Assembly: GCA_022447185.1 (NCBI GenBank)
Contig: JAKVAY010000009.1
Span: forward strand, 39,974 to 75,975
Length of the DNA stretch: 36,002 bases
Source: Fuerstiella sp.
Lineage (GTDB): Bacteria > Planctomycetota > Planctomycetia > Planctomycetales > Planctomycetaceae
Direction: 5' to 3'
How positions within the stretch are numbered: position 1 is the first letter of the stretch; each line of letters starts with the position of its first letter. Both the position numbers and the translations under genes were made by a program. The notes beneath the pieces were generated by a model. The model ran no database searches. It saw only the letters and a list, made by a program, of their open reading frames with translations, and had not been told where the DNA came from. Shown here piece after piece: positions 29,713-36,002 of this stretch.

Positions 29713-31491
29713 ATGGCTGCGCATTTGACATCCAACGAGAAACCAACCCGCATTCGACACCTCGTAATCGGGTCGACGTCGTTGATGGCTGTTTTGCTCT
29801 ACCTGGACCGCTTTTGCATTTCGTTTGTCGAAATGTACATCCAGGAAGATCTGGGCCTGACGGACAGACAGGTGGGCTGGATGCTGAGCGCTTTCTTCTG
29901 GACATATGCTCTGGGTCAGGTGCCTTCCGGATGGCTGACCGACCTTTTTGGGTCACGAAAGATGCTGACGCTGTATGTCCTGGCATGGTCACTGTTTACC
30001 GGGCTGACAGGTGCAGTCTCCTCCTTTGCTGCTGTGCTCGTGCTGCGACTTGGATTCGGATTTGGACAGGCCGGAGCGTATCCGACAGCATCCAGCATCG
30101 TCAGCAAGTGGATACCATTCTCAAAACGTGGGACCGCGAGTGGAATCATCGCTCTGGGAGGTCGTTTTGGAGGATTTTTGGCACTGTTTGCCAGTGGCTA
30201 CTTACTGGTCGCACTAACGCCCGGCGACACGCGCACAACATTGAATCCTGATGAGATCCTGAACGGACCACTGCTTTGCCACGAACTGTATCGTTCATCA
30301 AACAGCACCAAACCTGTCGATGAATTGCGGCAAAGGTGTCTGGAACAGTTTTCGACCTCCAGCCGGAACATCGTGATCCACCATGCTGAGAAATATGCTG
30401 ACGCGCTGGACAATGCTCGCAAACAGCATGAACTGGCAGAAAGAAATCCGGATGAAGCCGTTCCGGAATTGACAGTGATCCCTGTCAGCGATGCAGACAT
30501 CGTGGCGAATGAACTGAACACAATCATCCTGTCACCCGGTTTTTTTGAGCTAGATGATTTAAACGGGGAAGGAATCTCAGTCGAAAAAGAAGCTCGGCGG
30601 CTGCTAAACCTCTCCGGCAACATCAGTGACCTTCAGAGCGGTCGGGTCAACCGGCTGGTACTGGAAGCGCTGCATCGCAGAAGTATCAGAAAACTATACG
30701 GGAACGGCTGGCGACGGATGATGTTCCTGTACGGATCGCTGGGCATCTTTGTGGCCAGCCTGATCTGGTGGAATTGTCGCACAACACCAACCGAACATCC
30801 TCGCTGCAATGACGCAGAAGCTGCTCTGATCGCCAATTCGGGGGTGCTCGATCCAGGCAGGAAGTCGTCCGGAGTGCCGCTGCGGGGTTTGGTCTCCAGT
30901 GGCAGTATGTGGTGCGCATGTATCACCCAGTTTTTCACCAATATTGGCTGGGTATTCCTGCTGACCTGGGCCCCACGTTACTACACCAGCGTTCATCTTG
31001 TCTCGGTTGAGCAGCGAGCCCTGTTCGTTTCAATTCCTCCGCTGCTGGGCTGGGCCGGTATGCTGGCAGGTGGAGTCCTGACGGATACCGCCGTTCGATA
31101 TCTGGGATTACGATGGGGACGCGCTTTACCGATTTCGTTGTCTCGTTTCGTTGCAATGGGTGCCTACATTGTGTGTTTATTTGACCCAGGTGTTACCCTG
31201 TGCGTGATTCTGTTTTCCACGGTCGCGTTCGCAACGGCATTAGGTAATCCGGCAAGCTGGGCATTCACTCAGGATGTCGGAGGTCAACACGTGGGATCTG
31301 TCCTCGGCTGGGGAAATATGTGGGGCAATCTGGGTGCCGCCATCGCGCCACCAATCGTGATATGGCTCGTTGGTGGTGCCGATAACTGGAACAACGCGTT
31401 TATTGCCTGCGGGGTTGCGTTCTTCGCAGCCGGAATCAGCGCACTCGGTATCAATGCGGCCAAACCAATCCAGTCAGCATTAACCGACTGA
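29713..31491 (+). CDS. MFS transporter (anion:cation symporter type) with a ~160-residue insertion
   Basis: This 592-residue protein is about 150 longer than usual for the ACS family. TM1-TM5 are normal, with the loop motif GWLTDLFGSRK near 73-83 and GQAGAYPTASSIVSKW at 118-133. Then residues ~171-330 are hydrophilic and helix-prone, and the family pattern resumes at GWRRMMFLYGSLGIF (TM6), followed by the cytoplasmic TPTEHP loop and TM7-12. By topology the insertion sits between TM5 and TM6 and so faces the periplasm. The family imports organic anions such as hexuronates or tartrate; the real substrate is unknown. The upstream amidohydrolase gene is the most likely functional partner. Confidence 0.88.
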   Translation: MAAHLTSNEKPTRIRHLVIGSTSLMAVLLYLDRFCISFVEMYIQEDLGLTDRQVGWMLSAFFWTYALGQVPSGWLTDLFGSRKMLTLYVLAWSLFTGLTGAVSSFAAVLVLRLGFGFGQAGAYPTASSIVSKWIPFSKRGTASGIIALGGRFGGFLALFASGYLLVALTPGDTRTTLNPDEILNGPLLCHELYRSSNSTKPVDELRQRCLEQFSTSSRNIVIHHAEKYADALDNARKQHELAERNPDEAVPELTVIPVSDADIVANELNTIILSPGFFELDDLNGEGISVEKEARRLLNLSGNISDLQSGRVNRLVLEALHRRSIRKLYGNGWRRMMFLYGSLGIFVASLIWWNCRTTPTEHPRCNDAEAALIANSGVLDPGRKSSGVPLRGLVSSGSMWCACITQFFTNIGWVFLLTWAPRYYTSVHLVSVEQRALFVSIPPLLGWAGMLAGGVLTDTAVRYLGLRWGRALPISLSRFVAMGAYIVCLFDPGVTLCVILFSTVAFATALGNPASWAFTQDVGGQHVGSVLGWGNMWGNLGAAIAPPIVIWLVGGADNWNNAFIACGVAFFAAGISALGINAAKPIQSALTD

Positions 31492-31699
31492 TTGAAGTCA
31501 GAAAATACTCACGCACAGCTGCCGGTGAAATACCGCAAATCCCGGCACATGGCCAGCAACACCTGTCAATGCCTGGTGGTGACTGCTGTTTGTTGGGGGA
31601 TTCTTTCAAGTTCAGAGCACTGTTGCCGTGCCCCTGAAAACTGTTCCATGCCAATGAAAATTTCCCACAGCGACTTCCTGCCCGTACAGTGCGTCTGTA

Positions 31700-34600
31700 T
31701 TAACGGTGTTCGTCCTTCGTTGGGAATTGGAATGCAGACAACAAAGCAACCAGACGGGTTTTGGTGTCCAGTGTGAGTACGAAAACGGTCGGTACAAGGA
31801 ACAGCGTAAAGACCGTTGACACCAGAAGTCCGCCCAGCACGACGCTGCCCAAACCCCGATAGAGTTCACTGCCCGCTCCCGGAAACACGACCAGCGGCAT
31901 CAGTCCAAGGACTGTCGTCAGTGTCGTAATGAAGATCGGTCTTACGCGAGTCTGTATGCTCAGGGGAATGGCGTCACGGGGTGCCATATCCTGTTCACGA
32001 ATATAGTTTAAAGACTGATGTACAATCAGAATCGCATTGTTCACAACTGTTCCAATCAATATGACGAAGCCCAGCATCGTGAGTACGTCCAGCGATTGAA
32101 ACACGAACAGATTCAGTACTGTCAGGCCAAGGATTCCACCGACTGCTCCCAGCGGTACACTGAAGATAATCACAAAGGGATACAGCCAGCTTTCAAACAG
32201 CGCAGCCATCAGCAGGTAGGTGATTGTCAGGGCCAGTAACAGATTCCATTTGAGCGCGGCCCAGGTCTGTCGCAGTTTGTCGGCCGTTCCCGAGAGCCTG
32301 ATCAAATAGCCTCCATCGAGCATATCGGATGATACGAGCGGGTTCACAATCGAATTATGGATCCGATCCATAGCATCTTCGAGCGGCATGGTGATCGGGG
32401 GACTCACCTGAATTGTAATCGCGCGCTGTCGTTCGCGCCGATTAATTTGTTCGGGTCCGCTGTTGAGACTGATTTCCGCCACGGATGACAAAGGCACCAG
32501 CTGGCCATACGCCGTCGAAATCGGCAGCGAATCGAGATCCTGTGTTCGGCGAGCGAATGACTCATCGCCAATGATTGTCAGATCAATCCTGTCACCATCG
32601 ACAAAAAAATCGCCCACATAGGCACCGTCGATCAGAGCATCAACCGTATAACCCAATTCAGACGCGTTAATTCCCATCTCGGAAGATTCCACAATCCGAG
32701 GTTCAATGTGAATCTCTGGTCCGGACAAATCCAGACTCGGTCGCGGCATTGCCTGTGCTGCAGGCAGCAAATTTCTGACGTCTTCCAAAACCCGCCCCCC
32801 GATGGCGACCAGCCGTTCGAGGTTTGGTCCGGTAATCTCGATGTCGATCGTTCTCCCGGCACTCTGTCCGCGTTCAAACAGACTCGATTGCTTCGCAACA
32901 GCATTCGTCCCTGGAAATTGAGATCCAATGTTCTTCAACAGCGGAATCAGCTCGGCCACACGACTGGCATCCTCTGCGAGACATCCCATAAATACCCGAC
33001 GACCACGCACGACATAAAAGTAATAGCTGATTACCGGATATTCGAGTTTTTCGGCTTCTGCACTGCCTGGATCCGCATTCCAGTACGGTTTCAGATCTTC
33101 TTCGATCTTTACCCCCATCTCCGCCAGTTGATCAATGTTGTAGCCAGGTGGAGGAGACACCCTGCAAAAGACAAAATTGCGATCTCCGGACGGAAGGTAC
33201 TCCACCTTGGGCCAAAACCAGTAACTCAATCCAACAGAGCCTCCGACCATGAAAATGACAACGCACACAGAACGAATCGTTCCCCGCTGAATCCATCGGT
33301 TGATGCCTGTCACCCCTGCAACCAGCCGTACACCAGTCCAGCTCAGAAGTCGAGGCAGCCACCCGGTTGAACGCCGTGTCTTTGTATCATCCGCAGCCTG
33401 ATTATCCTTAAAAAGTCGCGAAGCAGTCGTAGGTACAACTGTAAATGAAACGATCAAAGACAGACCAACTGCAGAGCTAATGGCCAGTGCAATGTCTCGG
33501 AACAACTGACCTGCCGTTTCCTGCACAAACAACACAGGCACAAAGACGGCAATGGTCGTGAGTGTCGATGCAATCACGGCCCCCCAGACCTCCTTCGTCC
33601 CGTTGATCGCTGCTGTGAAAGCGGATTCTCCGGACTGGTAACGGCGAAAAATGTTCTCCAGGACAACAACGGCGTTATCGACCAGCATTCCGACAGCAAA
33701 CGCAAGTCCCGCCAGACTAATCACGTTCAAAGAGCGTCCCAGCAGCCCCAGCAAAAGAAATGTACCGATGATACTCACCGGAATCGCAAGTCCAACCACC
33801 AGTGCTCCACGACCAAACCAGAATCCAGCGATGATCACCAGCAATAAAGTGACCAAAACAAAGTCCGAAGAAATATACGCCGCGGCCACAGCCGAAGCTG
33901 CAATCAGCGGTACGACCAGCAACGTACGACGTCCGAGATGCAGAAACATCAGCAGCGCAATCATTGTCAGTGCTCCGCCGATTACAATATTCTGCTGCAC
34001 CAGACCAATCGCTGACTGGATGTAGTCGGTTTCGTCGTAGTACAGATAGAGTTCCATCCCACGCTGTTTGAGAATTCCTTCGTTCAATTCAGCTGTGGCT
34101 GCGCGAACTCCAGCCATCACTGACAGCACATTCGATCCAGAAACCCTGCGAACTCCCAGCCCATTGCTGGACACCCCGTAGCGTCTGGAGAAGCTGTCCA
34201 TCTTCTTAAAACCAATCCGGACATCAGCCACATCGCCTATGTAGATCGGTGCACCACCCTGCACAGCCAGGACCTGTCGCTGCACCTGCTCCGGAGTCCG
34301 AAACTGGCTCAACGTTCGAATGACCCAGCGACGTTTACCCTCTCGGAAGTCGCCGCCCGAGGTGTCTTTGTTTTGACTGTTGAGTGCGTTGCGGACGTCT
34401 GCAACAGTCAGTTGACGTGCCGCCAGACGTTCGGGGTCGACAATCACCTGAAGTTCTTCCTGACGACCGCCGTAAGTGTACGCATCAGAAACACCAGGGA
34501 TGCGTTCCAGGCGAGTCTCAATCACATCTTCAGAGAATCTGCGAACCTGCTCAAGATTCAGATCCGGCGGCAGCAATGCTTTTAACTGCGGAAAACGATC

Positions 34601-35170
34601 ACCGTGTTCCCGCCACGCCTGCTGCAGACGATAAACACGCAGTCCGCTGTTCATCGCTCTGACAGACGGCACAAGTAATTCAGCACACTCCGGATGTTTG
34701 CGCTGAAATTCCACGATACGCTGACGCTCGGGCGGTCGGGCGGTCAACACCATTCGTCCAATGGGACGATCGGAAACATTCTGCGCCCGAATGACGGGTT
34801 GCTGAGCATTGATTGGATAATCCCGAACCTGTTGAAGCCGCGTGTTCACGCGGAGCATGGCATCTTCAACGTTGGTACCCACAGAGAATTCCAGTGTAAC
34901 TTCACCGCGTGAATCGTGGCATTCGGAAGACATCTTCACGAGCCCCTCGACACTTTGCAGCTGTTCCTCCTGCTCCTGAACGATTTCCCGTTCGACCTCC
35001 TGTGGACTTCCGCCGGGCCAGCGCGTGTCGATAGTCAGAACCGGATTCTCAACGGACGGCGCCAACTGCTTCGGCATCTGAATCAGAGAGATAGCGCCAA
35101 ATAACACCGTGAGCACTACGCCCACTGACACCTTAACCGGGTTCTGAATGAAGGCTTCAATCAGCTGCAC
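31700..35170 (-). CDS. RND efflux permease (AcrB/HAE1 type) with two insertions
   Basis: The 1156-residue RND pump starts at a GTG (35170), two bases after the adaptor's stop. The typical start IEAFIQNPVKVSVGVVLTVLF is TM1; porter domains, the TM4 relay region GMLVDNAVVVLEN (Asp498) and a second TM bundle follow. It exports small molecules with proton force through an adaptor and an outer membrane channel. It is ~100 residues longer than AcrB: about 55 extra charged residues near 149-205 in the first porter domain, and about 38 hydrophobic residues near 418-455 between TM2 and TM3. The TM4 pair reads DN, not DD, as in many relatives. The substrate is unknown. Confidence 0.92.
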   Translation of the reverse strand: MQLIEAFIQNPVKVSVGVVLTVLFGAISLIQMPKQLAPSVENPVLTIDTRWPGGSPQEVEREIVQEQEEQLQSVEGLVKMSSECHDSRGEVTLEFSVGTNVEDAMLRVNTRLQQVRDYPINAQQPVIRAQNVSDRPIGRMVLTARPPERQRIVEFQRKHPECAELLVPSVRAMNSGLRVYRLQQAWREHGDRFPQLKALLPPDLNLEQVRRFSEDVIETRLERIPGVSDAYTYGGRQEELQVIVDPERLAARQLTVADVRNALNSQNKDTSGGDFREGKRRWVIRTLSQFRTPEQVQRQVLAVQGGAPIYIGDVADVRIGFKKMDSFSRRYGVSSNGLGVRRVSGSNVLSVMAGVRAATAELNEGILKQRGMELYLYYDETDYIQSAIGLVQQNIVIGGALTMIALLMFLHLGRRTLLVVPLIAASAVAAAYISSDFVLVTLLLVIIAGFWFGRGALVVGLAIPVSIIGTFLLLGLLGRSLNVISLAGLAFAVGMLVDNAVVVLENIFRRYQSGESAFTAAINGTKEVWGAVIASTLTTIAVFVPVLFVQETAGQLFRDIALAISSAVGLSLIVSFTVVPTTASRLFKDNQAADDTKTRRSTGWLPRLLSWTGVRLVAGVTGINRWIQRGTIRSVCVVIFMVGGSVGLSYWFWPKVEYLPSGDRNFVFCRVSPPPGYNIDQLAEMGVKIEEDLKPYWNADPGSAEAEKLEYPVISYYFYVVRGRRVFMGCLAEDASRVAELIPLLKNIGSQFPGTNAVAKQSSLFERGQSAGRTIDIEITGPNLERLVAIGGRVLEDVRNLLPAAQAMPRPSLDLSGPEIHIEPRIVESSEMGINASELGYTVDALIDGAYVGDFFVDGDRIDLTIIGDESFARRTQDLDSLPISTAYGQLVPLSSVAEISLNSGPEQINRRERQRAITIQVSPPITMPLEDAMDRIHNSIVNPLVSSDMLDGGYLIRLSGTADKLRQTWAALKWNLLLALTITYLLMAALFESWLYPFVIIFSVPLGAVGGILGLTVLNLFVFQSLDVLTMLGFVILIGTVVNNAILIVHQSLNYIREQDMAPRDAIPLSIQTRVRPIFITTLTTVLGLMPLVVFPGAGSELYRGLGSVVLGGLLVSTVFTLFLVPTVFVLTLDTKTRLVALLSAFQFPTKDEHR

Positions 35171-35172
35171 AG

Positions 35173-36002
35173 TCAGTCCGCCGCGATTTCTTTTGGAACT
35201 TCTGCTATCGCGATTGACACGTCCTGGCCATCCTTCAGGCGTTCGTTGCCTCGGACAACAACCAGTTCGCCGGCCTTGAGATCACCATCGACCTGAACCA
35301 GTCCGGCGTCGGCAACACCCAGTGTGACGGGAACCGACCGAACCGTATGACCAGTCGGACTGCTACCATCACAGACAAGAAACACGTACCGCCGACTTCC
35401 GTTCAAAACAAGGGCATCCTTGGGAACAAGTGGCATAACAGCCCTGCCCCCTGTGGGCAGTACTGCGCGGGCCAGCATACCGGCCATCAGAACGGGACGT
35501 TGATCTATGATGCGGTTCCGCAAACGAATGTTGACCGGAAACGTGCGCGTTCTGCTGTCGGCAATTGGTACAACACGTTCGACAGTCCCCATGAAGACTT
35601 CACCGGGCAGTTCCTGAAATTCCACACGAATCTCGGCACCCCGTTTCAGCCTCACAGCCTGTTCTGCAGGAACACTCGACAAGATCTCAACGCGTTCAAG
35701 CGCGATGATTTCGGCGATCGGATCAGCACTACTGACCCACTCGCCAACCTCTGTATGCTCTGCCGTGACGTATCCGTCAAACGGAGCAAAGATTGTGAAT
35801 TTCCTGATTCGATCCTCGATCAGATCCACACGAGATTCCTGAAGTGCGACGCGTGCCTGGGCCTGAGCAATCTGTTCAACACGGGGGCCGGCTTCGATCC
35901 GCTGCAAACTGCTCTCTCGTGCCTGCAGGGCCTGATTTGCTGCTTCGGACTGTTCCCTGGCATTGTCCAGATCTGTTTCGTTCACGGCCTGTCGCTGAAA
36001 CA
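35173..36002 (-). CDS. RND periplasmic adaptor (membrane fusion protein), 5' end outside window
   Basis: The frame is open to the right edge, so the N-terminus (signal and first lipoyl half) is missing; the GTG at 35985 is internal. What is seen: coiled-coil hairpin helices (ARVALQESRVDLIEDRI), the second lipoyl half (FAPFDGYVTAEHTEVGEWV), a beta-barrel (VEFQELPGEVFMGTVERVV) and the membrane-proximal domain ending GQDVSIAIAEVP. This links the pump at 31700-35170 to an outer membrane channel. It ends two bases before the pump's start, so the two are translated together. No TolC-like gene is visible in the window. Confidence 0.9.
   Translation of the reverse strand, partial: FQRQAVNETDLDNAREQSEAANQALQARESSLQRIEAGPRVEQIAQAQARVALQESRVDLIEDRIRKFTIFAPFDGYVTAEHTEVGEWVSSADPIAEIIALERVEILSSVPAEQAVRLKRGAEIRVEFQELPGEVFMGTVERVVPIADSRTRTFPVNIRLRNRIIDQRPVLMAGMLARAVLPTGGRAVMPLVPKDALVLNGSRRYVFLVCDGSSPTGHTVRSVPVTLGVADAGLVQVDGDLKAGELVVVRGNERLKDGQDVSIAIAEVPKEIAAD

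Overview
The window looks like a planctomycete chromosome. Evidence: three proteins of the families that are amplified in that phylum (two large PSCyt1/DUF1549/DUF1553 cytochrome proteins and one complete DUF1501 protein), plus the tail of a second DUF1501 protein at the left edge; many Tat-type 'RR' signal peptides; weak ribosome binding sites; and several GTG or TTG starts. There are no rRNA or tRNA genes, CRISPR arrays, insertion sequences or phage genes that I can see.

Layout. 1-477 (+): end of a DUF1501 protein. 502-2205 (-): a secreted TIM-barrel, glycoside-hydrolase-like protein. 2548-11424 (-): the most interesting region, a colinear set read right to left. It holds a membrane-anchored TlpA-like thioredoxin, a SpeD-like pyruvoyl AdoMet decarboxylase, a DUF4178 zinc-ribbon membrane protein, a 57-residue membrane peptide, a DUF350 membrane protein, a membrane-fused spermidine-synthase-like aminopropyltransferase, an exported FAD amine oxidase and a histidine-rich multi-pass membrane protein. 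Two junctions are ATGA overlaps. 11563-13477 (-): a Tat-exported protein of unknown function and a cupin. 13966-17076 (+): leuC, leuD and a DapA-family aldolase. 17126-22386 (+): a DUF1553 cytochrome protein and a DUF1501 protein, the classic planctomycete pair. 22575-25574 (-): a second DUF1553 protein carrying a discoidin-like domain, convergent with that pair. 26417-28326 (+): two SDR/epimerase proteins. 28563-31491 (+): an amidohydrolase and an MFS transporter with a large periplasmic insertion. 31700-36002 (-): an RND pump with two insertions and its adaptor, which runs off the right edge.

How the genes may work together. In the 2.5-9.5 kb set, SpeD would make decarboxylated AdoMet, the SpeE-like domain would transfer aminopropyl from it to an acceptor at the membrane, and the exported flavoprotein could oxidise the amine product. 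DUF350, DUF4178, the small peptide and the His-rich protein would form the membrane part. I read this as a candidate envelope amine-modification system rather than ordinary spermidine synthesis; that reading is inference. The leuC-leuD-aldolase unit could be leucine biosynthesis or a related hydro-lyase pathway.
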